Below, piece after piece: positions 46,731 to 57,985 of a DNA stretch of 64,000 nucleotides; within the stretch, counting starts at the first letter, position 1; the number at the start of each line of letters is the position of its first letter. The DNA lies in contig JAYESD010000001.1 of assembly GCA_036927565.1 (NCBI GenBank), forward strand, positions 69,087,751 to 69,151,750, given 5' to 3'. The position numbers were made by a program, and so were the translations under genes. The DNA comes from Tuctoria greenei. Taxonomy: Eukaryota > Streptophyta > Magnoliopsida > Poales > Poaceae. The notes beneath the pieces were generated by a model. The model saw only the letters and a program-made list of their open reading frames with translations, was not told where the DNA came from and searched no databases.

Positions 46731-47150
46731 ATGCCAAAGGGGGAGAGATTGAGGGGGAGTCTTAGCCTTAGCTGTAGGATGTGAGGAGAGAGATCTCTTG
46801 TATGCTTTTTGACTATTTTGTGGGTTGTAAAGCTTTAACTATGTTCGTAAGTTAACTATGGTTCTGTGATGCAATGTTATGATCTTTTGAGAAGTAAATG
46901 TTGAGTTATGTGATTTTGCTCTTATAATGACATATATGCTTGCTTTTGATTGATTAATGTCATTTATGTCATTCTCAGTGTTTCAACATACTTAGTTATG
47001 CATCCCACCATAAAGAATGCACATACGGATTATGTTTTCACTGCTTGATGTATTTTAGACCCATATGTGCATGCTTTATGAAAATCTCAATTTTTATCAC
47101 ATTTTGTGAAATCTCAATTGGTTGTCACCAATCACCAAAAAGGGGGAGAC
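46731..47150 (+). other. E9 multiple polypurine tracts
   Basis: CCAAAGGGGGAGAGATTGAG with GGGGGAG repeated (46733-46762), and the PPT proper AAAAAGGGGGAGAC (47137-47150) directly before the 3' LTR. Extra PPT-like tracts upstream of the 3' LTR are a known Sirevirus feature. The rest is AT-rich and non-coding. Confidence 0.8.
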
Positions 47151-48686
47151 TGAAAGTGCATCTAAGAATCCCTTGTGGGTTTTGGATGATTTATGACTAG
47201 CAAATGAGATCCTAACCTATTTGTTGAGATGGGCGCAGGTTTAATAGCAAAATAAGCAAAGTGCCAAAAAGAAGGGAGAATGAGGAGCAAAGTGGAAATG
47301 AGATCAAGGAAGAAGAATAGTACATCATTGTGTATGGAGTGTGTTAAGGAAACACACCCCAAGAGCTCAATCAAAATTAAACACACACATTGCACAAATT
47401 TATACAAGACCGGACTAGTCCGAATGTCACTAGACGAGTTCGATATCCTCTTTGCACAAAATCGGACAAATCCGACATCCATCGGACTAGTCCGATATCT
47501 CACTGACGAGAATCGGACTAGTCCTCCCCAGTGCGGACTAGTCCTCTAAATACTTCACAAGTCACACAAAATTGGACAAGTCAGATCACCACCGGACTAG
47601 TCCGATATTCGTTCTTTTTAAATCGGACAAGTCCGATATTAGAACGGACTAGTACGAAAAACCCTCCGACCTAAATCGGACAAGTCCTCCAAGTGCGTAC
47701 TTGACATCCAATTTACTTAGGATTTCACATGTTCGGACAAGTCCGATAACTATCAGACTAGTCCGAAGATTTCCAGAAGAGAAATCGGACAAGTCCGCCC
47801 CTAGCCGGACTAGTCCGATATTTCGGGACATTTATGGTTTGCTACACACAGCACACCGGACTAATCCGATCTTTCTAAACCCTAACGGTCACTTTTAGAA
47901 ACCCCATATAAATAGAGGTGCATGGCTCAACTTTAAACTCTCTCGAACCCCAGCGCCGTCACACATCCCAAGAGCCTCAAAAACCACATCTCTCCACGAA
48001 ATTAAGTGCAACAAAGATCAATCCTTTGAGGATTCACTGTAGGTCATTGGAGAGACACGTTCAACACTCATTGAGATCTTGGTTTGATTCTCTAACACAC
48101 TCCTATGATTTCATTGTAATCTTTTGAGTGTGTTCTTGGTGGTATTTCGTATTGTAATCTAAGGGAGCTCTCAACGTGTGAGAAGGCCCCTTTGAATTCG
48201 GTTATTCACCCCTTTGTGATAAGTGGTAGAGGATTGGCCTTCGTGGCGATCTGACGAGGGTAGGGTTGGAGAACACCCGGTCCTTTTGTGGACTCCTCAA
48301 TGTGGATGTAGGTTGCCTCTGTGGGAACCGAACCACGGGATAAATCTCTTGTGTTCTTGTTTTGTGTTCATCATCCTTTACATTATATCAATCTAGGGTT
48401 TTAATTAATCTTGCTCACTTTACGTTGAAATATCAAATTTAAGACTGACTAATGATATACCCTAGTACATAATCTTGCAACACGTAAATTACAAGTATAT
48501 TTCCGCTGCTACACCCTAGAATCAAACTTAACAAATCAAACATGATCAACCTAGTCCGTACACACCGGACTAGTCTGCACTTTACCAGACTAGTCCGATA
48601 TCTCTGTTTTTGAACTGGTTGTTAAGTGTTGCAGGTTCTGACAAAATTCAAAAAGGCCTATTCACCCCGCCTCTAGGCTACATTCA
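47151..48686 (+). repeat. E9 3' LTR
   Basis: 1536 bp. TATA box at 47907-47914, palindromes at 47410-47870 and 48560-48600. It has CACACCGGACTAATCCGATC where the 5' LTR has two palindromes (near 37605-37645), accounting for the 24-bp length difference. Confidence 0.93.
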
Positions 48687-48691
48687 AGAAG

Positions 48692-49747
48692 GCCGCGATT
48701 TCCTCGCGGAAATACATGGAGGCGAGTGTGGGAACCACGCAGCTTCCCGCACGTTGGTTGGTAAAGCTTTGCGGCATGGATTTTACTGGCCCACAGTACT
48801 CCAGGATGTGGTTGAGCTAGTGAAGAAATGTGAAGCATGTCAGTTCCATGCAAAACTGATTCACCACTAGCTCAATCACTACAAATGATACCTCCTACAT
48901 GGCGATTCGCTGCGTGGGGCCTGGATATCTTGGGACCGTTCCCAAAAGCCGTTGAAGGTTATAGGTTCCTATATGTCGCCATCGACAAGTTCACCAAGTG
49001 GCTGGAAGCAAATCCAGTAGTAACAATCAACAAACAATCAACAATCAAGTTTATATGCAGATTTTGAGTTCCAAACAATGTCATAACTGACAACGGAACT
49101 CAATTTACAAGTCCTGGATTCCAAGAATGTTGCGAAGCCCTCGGCATTCAACTTCGCTACACTTCAGTGGCTCATCCAGCAAGCAATGCCAAGCCGAGAT
49201 AGAAAATGCAGAAATCTTAAAAGGAATCAAGACATGCACATATGAGCGCTTGAAAAAGCACGAAGCTAACTGGATTGAAGAGCTTCCGTCCACATTATGG
49301 GCGATTAGGACAACACCTAACTGGTCAACTGGGGAGACTCCATTCTTCTTGGTGTACGGAGCTGAAGAAGTCCTTCCACCGGAGATCACCTTGTGGTCCC
49401 TCCGGGTCGGGACCTTCGATGAAGCCACGCAGGACCAGTTCCGGTGTGAAGACCTTGACCTCGTCGACGAGGGAAGGTGCCAAGCAGTTGTTCGGAATGC
49501 ACGTTATCGCCAAGCGCTCCGGCGCTACCATTAAAGGCATGTGCGTGATCGACAGCTCGAAGAAGGCGACCTGGTGCTCCGGAAGATACTAAGCCATGAA
49601 GGGATGAACGAACTTTCCTCCAGCTGGGAAGGTCCCTTCCTAGTCATTAAAGTATCCCGACCATGGTGCGTTCGCTTGGCAACTGAGGATGGGATCCCAC
49701 TTAACAATCCTTGGAACTTCGAGCACCTCCGTAAGTTTTATGCTTAG
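48692..49747 (+). pseudogene. pol: E7 pol: integrase
   Basis: It resumes right after the E9 TSD. Zinc-binding domain: EIHGGECGNHAASRTL and CEACQFHAK (48710-48855). Core: first Asp in AWGLDILGPFP (48925), second in ITDNGTQF (49090), then SVAHPASNAKPR with a shift where the Glu is expected. It goes on with LKKHEANWIEELPSTLWAIRTTP, FFLVYGAEEVLP, and from 49541 RDRQLEEGDLVLRKI...WEGPFLV, ending LRKFYA at 49747. Frameshifts near 49195, and a stop near 49533. The two ends match the E7 frame on either side of E9. Confidence 0.88.
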
Positions 49748-50857
49748 AATCATGAAGGTGAGTCTGTAATTACACACAATGCATGTTGTAGAGTCATTAT
49801 GCAGAGACGAGCAAGTCCTCCAGGAGAACATCTGGACCCCTCCAAGAGGGTCCGGGAAGTTCAAGTAACACTTGACACAGTCACTGCACTAAAAGTATAA
49901 CTAGTTGCTCTGGGCTAGCACAAGATGTATAGCACATTTAGCTTGGTCCAACACCCTAAATGTGTCCTTGTCTCCCCTATAATCCGGACCTATAATGAAA
50001 GGCATTGTTGTGTGAAAACAGACTCCACGTGCATTTACTTTTTGTACAAGGCTCAATACATCAAATTATTTTTACCCCGTTTGTATATAATGAAGTTGTG
50101 CAAATCTTTTTGAGCTTTGTTCCAAGTAATTCACATGCATTACCAGCCTTATTGATAGTCTTTTTGGATCTTAATACTGCTACATAGTCTAATTGCCTAA
50201 ACGCCAAGCCAACATAGGTCTGGAGTGTGCTATCGACTTAGTATGGTCCAGCACCCTAAGTACGCCACTCTACCTACACCCCGGCAGGCCTCAGTAGGGT
50301 GAGTACTAAAAAGGCATGTAGATCTATGAAGATTCTATCAAAACGCTTGTTATCATGTTGAGTTTCTTTGGATCTAAAGTCCAAATAAGAATAATAAGTC
50401 ACAACCAATTTATAGATAAGAGGACGAATTTTACTTTCTTTCTTGCCTCTAATGTGTAGGAAAAGCAAAAATTCATGGCAATGGCGGACGACGCCGGAGC
50501 TACTAAGCTCCGACATCTTCCAAGATAGGTCCGCTGTCAACATCTAACATGTTGACGTCGGAGCTACCAAGCTCCGACCATTCCAAGGGGTCTGTCTTCG
50601 ACGCTTCAAAATTGAAGACTTCGAACTTAAAATCTACAAGTGCAAAGAAACCAAGTCATCAACATACTATCATAACCTTTGGTACAAGTACACCTCAACT
50701 GTACACATGTACCGGGGGGCCAACAAGCCACAACACAATATATTGAAGACAAAGCAAAATTCAAGGCAAAAAGGAGGATTTCATTAATAAAAAGAACTGG
50801 ATTACAAAATTGATATTACAAGCGACAAAATGAGAAAAGTCCTAGCTACTGGAGGAT
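49748..50857 (+). other. E7 3' intergenic spacer
   Basis: No supported ORF. It contains a palindromic GGACCCCTCC-A-AGAGGGTCC block near 49835 and three consecutive hairpins at 50495-50578. Confidence 0.6.
50495..50578. other. Three consecutive hairpins
   Basis: Hairpin 1 at 50495-50512: CGGAGCT/ACTA/AGCTCCG. Hairpin 2 at 50536-50556: GTCAACAT/CTAAC/ATGTTGAC. Hairpin 3 at 50557-50578: GTCGGAGCT/ACCA/AGCTCCGAC, directly abutting hairpin 2. All stems are perfect. They lie between the end of pol and the 3' end of the antisense gene and could affect 3' processing of either transcript. Confidence 0.75.
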
Positions 50858-53800
50858 CTAGGCCCTGTGGAAAAATAAAGCAACTTTCTCAGCAACTTCA
50901 TGGACACTAGTCCTGGCGACATCCTCCTCCTCCGCAATGATTCCTTCAAAGACCAGATCAAGGGGGAACTGGGGGGTCTTGGCTCCGGTAACATGCCAAG
51001 ACATACTCAGCGACGTTCTTGGGCAAGGATTTACCCTCCGTCTCCAGTTGATCGGCGATGATGTCACCCATCGCGTCGAGTTTGCTGCTAGCAGAGCCAA
51101 GTGCCGCCAGCGTCTGCTCCAGCTCGTGCGTCGGGTTCTCTGGGCGTACTGGACTGAAACCAAGAGGCACGAGGGCCCTGTCCGCATGCCCCAAGAAGTT
51201 CCACACCATCAATGACTCAGTCGCCTTCGAACCCTGCAGCTCCTCAAGTGTCCTCCGAGCGGCCGCGAGCTCTGAACCTTCACGGGCAAGCCACTCGACC
51301 TACTTACCATGTTGCTGCATGTTCTCAGCAACCTGCTTCTCCCGGTCGGCCAGCTCTGTCTCTCAGAGGTGGATGCGGTTCCGCCTCTTCGCTAGGTCCT
51401 TTTCCCTGTCCTTGACTCTCTCCTCCCTAGCGGCAACGTTAGAATATCTTTTCAAGAGCTCTTGCCCCACCTTCCAGTTCTTCTTCCTCTCTTCCTCCTT
51501 TCATAGATCAATCTTTTTGCTGTGATCCGCCGAATTTTTCTCACTCAGAGTCAACTTCTGGGTGACCTCCGCCTCTCTCCTCACCACATCTTCCTGCTGC
51601 CCCAGTAGTTTTTCCTCCCTCGCCTCCAGGTCCGCTCGATGCTTTAGGATAGTCTCATTCAACTCTACGAGCTTTTTGTAATGCTCGTCAGCAGCGTCAT
51701 GTCTCTCCTTGGCTTGCTCCACGATTTCCTTGGAGTTAGCATCGAGCGCCCGGATGGCGGCCTCCTTCTCCTCCATCAACTAATCTCAGTATTCTAACCG
51801 GGCCTTCTCCCCCTTAATCCACTCCTTCTGGTCAACCAGCCTCGTCTGAGCAAGCTTTGTCTCAAAATGGAGTCTGCTGCACCAACGCCTCAAGGTGTTG
51901 CGCTCCTCCTCCAAGGCTTTGCTCTCATGATCGAAGGCAAGCTGGACCTGCCAGAGGCTTGAACATGCGTTGTCTATGGACAACGCCAGAAGGATAGGTT
52001 CTTGGCCTACCAGGATCATTTCCGCAGGCTCAAACGGGTTCTCTGTCACAAAGACCCATCCCACTCTACAATAGTGGTCCCCTGTACTCCCGCAGTGCTA
52101 TGGCCGCTCTCCTGGAACCCTTCACCGACAGCAAAAGAACCTGATCGGGGAACTTCCACCTCCGGAGCAGTTGAAGGCGCTGCTTGCAGGTCTTCAGCCA
52201 ACGGCTCCGAAGTTGGGGGGACCTATCGCCCTCTCTTTGGGCTACTCTGGCTCTGGCCCAGGTACCTCTGGGACCACCACTTCTGGACCAGCAGCTGGAG
52301 CTTCAACTTGGGCTTCGACCGCTGCTGGCTCGGGCTCCGGTGCGGTGACCACCTCTGGCATAGTCGCCGAACCTTCAGCTACCTCCGACACAGCCGCCAG
52401 ACCACTAACCACCTCCGGCTCAGCAGCTGGATCCTCTGCCGTCTCAGACGTCAGATCTTCAACTATTTACAACACAAGGGCCGGAGCTTGGGTGATCTCC
52501 GGTTCAATAGTCGGGGCTTCAGATACCTCTGGCTCAACAGCTAGGGCTTCGGCAATTTCCGGCTCGGAAGCTGGAACTTCTGGCGTCGCCGGTGCTAGAG
52601 CATCAACCTCTACAACCAGGGGCACACCTTCAACTTCCCTCCTGCAGTCCGGCGCTACCACTGGAGCTTCGGGTAAGGACTCCAAGTCCAAGCTCACGAC
52701 AGCTGGCGCCGGAGCTGCTGCGACTTCCGCCTCCGCTTGATGAGGAGGCACAGCGATCGAGGCCAGAGCTTCGATAGGTGTAGCCCCAACCATTGCAACT
52801 GGCATTGAAGCTTCGTGTCCTTTCTTCGACACCCTAGAAACAAAGGGAATAGAAGATTAAAAACTCATCCAAAAGGAATATTAGCATTTCAGGATGAGCA
52901 ATCAATGCTTACCTAGGGATGCTACCACCCCAGTCACCTCGGAATCTCTTCTTCGGAGGCCAAGAGCTAGAGCCCACCAAATCTGGTGAGACAACTGCTT
53001 CAGACCTCAGTTGAGGAACACTCGCAGCTGCAGGAGTTCCTTCAGCCGGATCTTCCCTTTGCCGGGAAGAACTCTCGAACCTGGAGCTTCTAGCAGGCAC
53101 TGAGGCCGGGGTCACCTTCCCGTAGCTTACGCCTCTTGAAGATGTTTGCACCAGAGCAGGAGTAGCTACAGAAGACCTCCCCCTCCGGGGAGAAGCAGCC
53201 ATCATGGAAGGAGCAGGCCTGACGGACCTCCCGTCAGCGTGCTTCAGCTTCCTCTTACGGCTAGAAGGCTTAGCTAGCCCATTGCCCTTGCCTCTGCCGA
53301 CGTCTTCAGTCGTTCGGCTAGGGGCAGAGGCAGGACCACCTTCGAAAGCTCCGGGAATCGCAATCCGATGGTTGAACGCCTTTCTACCTCGCCAAGGTCG
53401 TCAAGCACTGGCATGCTCCTCCGGAGCTCCCTACTGAACTGCGCCTCCATGTTCAGGGGGAGGAAGGCATCTGGCGGAGTCAAGTCATCGCCGTTGACAA
53501 TAATCCCATGCTGGAACTTCTCCAAATGAAACTCCAAGGACTCATCATCCAAGTTGGATTTCAGACCAATTTCAATCCGGTCTTCATCCATCACGCTAGT
53601 GAGGGCCCACACAAGCTTCCCCCTCTTCTTCAGTGGAGCCCACCTATTGACCAGGAAGTTGCAGAAGACCATCCGGGGGGTCACTCCACCTTCCACGCAC
53701 TCGCGGATCCTGGTCAAGACAGGGTTGAAGACATTTGACAACACTGGAACCACACTCCATGTGTCAGTGTCAACATTTTGGAGATCTTCGGGCAACTCCA

Positions 53801-54359
53801 ATTTCTCGTGCTCCTCTGCCATGACGATGATACAATCTTTCTTCTAGTCATCCCACTTGCTAAAACGCAATGACTTCAAATATTTGTAGGGGCAGTTCTT
53901 GTGCTTCACAAAATAGTAGAAACCAAGAAACTGGGACCCCTTGCTGATGTTGTGGATGGTGAAAAAGGTGCGGAAAAGCTCGACGCAGGGGGGAATACCC
54001 ACCCACATCTCGCAGAAGTGGACGAATGTCTCCACGAGAAGAAGAGAGTGGGGGCCAATGTGGTACAGCTGCAGACCATAGATGTCCAACATCATCAAAT
54101 GGAAAGTCGAGAAAGGTGGAATGAATCCCACCATGGAGTACGTTGTGAAGTACACCATGTCGCCATCGTGCTCCTTGAATGGGTGCTTGCCGGCATATAC
54201 CAGATGGTTGAAGGAGTCGTTGGACCACCCCATGTAGGTATGGACCTTCTTCAGATCATCATCGCTCTCGAGGCGACTCTTGGGGAGACCTAACTCCATC
54301 GGGACAAAGTGGAGCAAAGGATGGAAACTTAGGCGGAGTTTGGGAGGCTCTAAGCGCAA
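50858..54359 (-). pseudogene. E7 antisense gene: 'putative gypsy-type transposon' protein with coiled-coil
   Basis: Opposite strand to E7 pol. Exon 1: ATG 54359, then GDMVYFTTYSMVGFIPP, MLDIYGLQLYHIGPHS, FVHFCEMWVGIPPCVELF (54230-53960), matching the plant 'gypsy-type transposon' domain (Pfam Transposase_28 type). One in-frame stop (53844) and a frameshift near 53275. A GT-AG intron at 52912-52834 (79 bp) joins ...GSIPR to VSKKGHEAS in frame. Exon 2 (52833-50958) keeps one frame with scattered stops: a Pro/Glu/Ala-rich repeat region, then about 350 residues of charged coiled coil (EEKEAAIRALDANSKEIVEQ...), then a C-terminal VHEVAEKVALFF after a shift near 50960. Antisense ORFs are known in Grande-like Tat elements. 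Function unknown. Confidence 0.8.
52834..52912 (-). other. Predicted intron in E7 antisense gene
   Basis: Donor CCTAG^GTAAGC (GT at 52912-52911) and acceptor TTTGTTTCTAG (AG at 52835-52834). It is 79 bp, AT-rich, and contains an in-frame stop. Removing it keeps the frame across the junction. Confidence 0.75.
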
Positions 54360-54837
54360 AGATGAATGAAGGCGTAAAGATTCCTCAAACTGTGCGCACT
54401 TTCCTTCCTAAGTAATCCTCTGCGATGCTTGGATGGAAATCGCAATGTGATCAAAGGTATTTTTAAAAAATCTACCCTGTCAATGATGAGTGGTCCTGGG
54501 GCCACCCTGACGAAGAGATCGAGGTCCTTACCCAAGGCCAACCGTTGCCATGATGAGCGGTGGGAAACCCAAAGTTGGCGCTCTGACAGGGCACGCAGAA
54601 CCGATACGATTTTTGTATCGGGAACCGGAGAACTTCAATTGCGTAAGATCCACACTCAAAGACCTCATCTACCGTATTCATAACAAGCCACGCGTCAATG
54701 GTTCACACCTGGACCATCACTCTATCAGTGCATCATATGACTCTTTGAAAATTAAAGTGCGGGAATCGAGAATGGCCCCACCTCCGGTAGAACAACTTAA
54801 CCCAAATGGTTCTCCCAGAGGTGGGCCCAGGGGCCAC

Positions 54838-55685
54838 TATTGGTACCCTACGTACCGGGTACCCCATGATACCACAAAAAGTGCAAGAAAGTTCCACCCG
54901 TCAGAATCGAAGGCCCTTGCAGGTCCCACATGGCATGTTGCATCGGACCCGCTCCCCTCACATGGCTGGCTCCCGGGTTAACACGTGTAAAATAAGACAG
55001 GAACAAAACTCCCAACCAAGGAAAGCTCCAGCGACTACACGTGTACAACAGCCCCGGACCTAGCCCCCATAAAGTGGAGCTCTGGTACCAACACGTTACA
55101 GCGACCCCGGACCTACCCTCCCGCAAGGGAAAGCTCTGGATCTACCACGTGTGGAGCCTCCGAACTTTCATCACCAATAGAAATACAAGCCGATCATGAC
55201 CATTACAGACATTCAAGGATGGTTAATGTAGCAGTTACAAGGTCTGATAATGTGTCATTAATGTCATATTAATGACATATTATTAGTGCACTATTAATAG
55301 GGGTAACGCTACCATGAAGGCACGTTACCACACTATTAATTGTACTTAATACCCTTTATACAGTGTATTAGGTCATTAAGCACGCCAGGGCCACATGTCG
55401 GGCCAGGCAAGCTTTGTAACGGTCAGTCCTTAGATCTATAAAAGGGCTGCACCGCACGAATATGGGGGGATCCAATCTGAATCGACCTGACCCTAGCAAA
55501 CTCACTCGTTCAATACAATTACACAAACCCCATGGAGTAGGGTGTTACTCTCAGGCGGCTCGAACCACGTAAATCTCTGAGGTCACCATCTTGATCTTGA
55601 TCTTTGCGTTCCTTGACCATAAAAGAACTTTCGCGGGCTGCTTCTCAGCGGGTCCGGGGGAAGTGTCGTATCAAACACTTCGACA
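54838..55685 (+). repeat. E7 3' LTR
   Basis: 848 bp, starting TATTGGTACCC (the terminal TG has become TA) and ending CTTCGACA. It is preceded by a G-rich tract (GAGGTGGGCCCAGGGGCCAC). TATA-like motif at 55436-55444. Followed by TSD copy GATGT. Confidence 0.9.
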
Positions 55686-55690
55686 GATGT

Positions 55691-56521
55691 GCAATAACCT
55701 TCATATGCACTGCCCTTGATTCAATCATCGTGTCCGACCTCCTGACCCATTCAACCACAATTCCTCTGAAACTTGGTTGTTGAAACCTCATCTCCTCCCT
55801 GAGACAAGTCCAAAGGATCCTGTCACTGGCCATGACTCGAAGTCAAGCAAACACCTACACATGAACAAACAACCAATCCGTATGAGCCCAAGTCTGCGAC
55901 TTGACTCAAGTTAGTTCCGAACACAACACCGTACGTTAGCACCTCACATAATCATGTTGTAAAACCATAGTAAAACGATATCAGCCATATCAATAAAAAT
56001 GCACCGAAAACATAGCAAATGAATACTAAGTAATCTTTCAAACAATGTAAAGCTAGTTCAAAACATTTCATAGTAAAAGCAGAACGTTGTGATCAAGCTC
56101 CAAATCTGCAAAAGCTAACCAGGGCTTGAGCTGGAGCTTACCAAAGCTAGTACACCTAGTGTCGGAGCTTACCAAATCTAGTACAATCTAGCGCCAGATC
56201 TAGAAAATCTTGTCAAAGCTAAACAACATAAGTCGGACCTAGCAAAAACATATCGGAGCTTAACAAAGACATGTTGGAGCTATTAAAGACATGCCGGACC
56301 TAACAAAGACATGTCGGAGCTAAAGACAAATCTCACCGGAGCTAGCGAAAACATGTTGGACCTTGACAAAGCAAGTCAGATCTACTGTCGAACCTTGCAG
56401 AAGCTTGGAGCTAGAGTCGGACCTTGCTAAAAAGGGTGTTTTGGCAGAATTTTAGAACTTATATTATCAAAGCCAATGTATTAAGTACAATCCAATGTAT
56501 TTAGCACACATAGGACTCACA
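55691..56521 (-). repeat. E4: solo LTR of E2 family, piece 3 of 3
   Basis: Matches E2 LTR about 5725-6434 (for example the ACTTGGTTGTTGAA block, 5815 with 55770). It contains the degenerate repeat array at 56100-56420 and ends GGACTCACA at 56521, followed by the TSD GTTGG. Joined with pieces 1 and 2 it gives one complete LTR of about 1.8 kb with no interior, i.e. a solo LTR. Confidence 0.88.
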
Positions 56522-56853
56522 GTTGGAGATGCCAGTACATCTTTCCGATGTTCATGATGTATTTTATGTTTCTTATCTCAAGACGTGCTTAAGCGTACTG
56601 GAAGATCAAGTACCAATGGATGAATTGGAGTTAGAGGAAGATATAACTTATATCGAGCAACCTATCAAAATCTTGGAAATAAAGTAGAGAGTCAAAAGAA
56701 GCAAGGTGATTCGATGGTGCAAAGTACAATGTAAACATCATACTGAGTCTGAAGCAACTTGTGAGCATGAAGAAGACCTTAAGGCAAATTTCCCTCATCT
56801 TTTCTATACTCTATCAAATCTCGAGGGTGAGATTTATTTTAAGGGGGTATGTT
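56522..56853 (+). pseudogene. pol: E3 pol: end of integrase and chromodomain
   Basis: It continues the E3 frame cut at 8179 (…AYKL / EMPVHLSDVHDVFYVSYLKTC). The chromodomain reads VKRSKVIRWCKVQCKHHTESEATCEHEEDL; a normally conserved Trp (EATWE) is Cys. One stop at about 56685. The frame ends at the LTR border (stop 56856), as usual in chromoviruses. PPT-like AAGGGGG at 56841-56847. Confidence 0.82.
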
Positions 56854-57194
56854 TGTAACACCCTCATTTTCACCCATCATGCATTGCATTCATGCTTATA
56901 CATGTCCAACATAATGCAACACAAAAAGGAAACAAGATTAAAATGAATTAGAGTCAAACTAGTAGTTAAAATTAGTCTATGGTAGGGACTTATTCGGATT
57001 GGACCCTAGACTAGTCTAGTTTTGATACTATTGTCCCCCGGGCCTATCCGTTAATTGTTACTGACTAATCTGGTCTTGTTTATGTTCATATCCGGACTTG
57101 CGTGTTACTATGTACTGAATATTCCGATGATAGCTACTGGAACTCTTTGGAGTTGTCTGGTAAAATCCTAGAACTTAGTCAGGTTTGAATCTTT

Positions 57195-57985
57195 GCAAAC
57201 CCCGGACTTGTCCAGCATGGCACCAGACTTGTCCGTTGGACATTCTGATCTGGAACGGACTTGTCCAGAACGATACCGAACTTGTCTGCCCAACTCTCTG
57301 TACCCCAAATGGACTTGTCTGACATCCTTCAGACTAGTCCGATTTCTAGGTTTTTGACTCGAATTCTATTTTTCCTCCACGATGAGTTATTGGGTAATTG
57401 CCATAATTGGGCCCAAGAATGTCGCGCCTCACCTCTAAGGAGCACAAGTGGGAGCCCACCAAGGCCCCTACTTGTCCCCACCGCTTCCTACTTGGATCCC
57501 ACCACAATCTCATCACCTCTCGTCCTATAGAAACACCCCAACACCCATCCTTTACCCCTTTGCCCACATTAGACAAACCCCAACGCCTGCTCTCTTCATA
57601 GCCGACTCTCTTGAAGGAAGAGAAAGAATAAAAAGGAGGGGAAGAAATCAAGCAAGATTATCGTCGCTGCTGCGATCTTAATGAACTCTTCATAATCATC
57701 ATTTTCTCCACCAATTCTTCGCTTTCTTCGGATCTAGATGTCAAAATCTCGCATTACACCTAATCCTCGACCATTGAACCAATTCATTCATAGTAACTAC
57801 CCTAGATCCAACGTTCCACGTCAATTTTTATTCCAATCTTGATTTAAATCATTCCCTAGATGGGAAGTTTGCAAAACCTTGGGCACAGGGGACTTGTCCG
57901 ATCCAGTGCGGACTAGTCCAGGAACTTTTTGGTCCAGAGCGGACATGTCTGACCCAATGTGCGGACTAGTCCGACCTCTGAATTG
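57195..57985. repeat. Sirevirus-type palindromes inside a chromovirus LTR
   Basis: About ten copies of CGGACTTGTCC-, GACTAGTCCG- and CGGACATGTC-like motifs, in two clusters (57200-57345, 57885-57985). They are the same motif class as in E9 but in an unrelated LTR. Confidence 0.7.

Larger units (their letters stand above)
36901..48686 (+). mobile_element. E9: Sirevirus (Ty1/copia) element
   Basis: LTRs 36901-38460 (1560 bp) and 47151-48686 (1536 bp), TGAAAGTGCATC...CATTCA, with a perfect TSD AGAAG (36896-36900, 48687-48691). tRNA-Met PBS at 38463; gag; protease; integrase; RT; RNase H (copia order); a third ORF; multiple PPT-like tracts; PPT AAAAAGGGGGAGAC. The long gag, ORF3, multiple PPTs and LTR palindromes are Sirevirus hallmarks. 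It is the innermost member of the chain E3 > E4 > E7 > E9. Confidence 0.93.
30124..55685 (+). mobile_element. E7: Tat-lineage Ty3/gypsy element
   Basis: LTRs 30124-30973 (850 bp) and 54838-55685 (848 bp), flanked by GACGT/GATGT. PBS at 30976, then gag, protease, RT, RNase H, a second (archaeal-type) RNase H, integrase, and a 5-kb 3' region with an antisense gene. The dual RNase H and the antisense 'gypsy-type transposon' gene place it in the Tat (Retand/Grande-like) lineage. It contains E8 at 33438 and E9 at 36901. Net length without them is about 12.1 kb. Confidence 0.9.

Noticed and set aside
52171..52740. 189-codon Ser/Thr/Ala-rich plus-strand ORF
   Set aside because: Exact shadow of the Pro/Glu/Ala repeats of the antisense gene on the minus strand.
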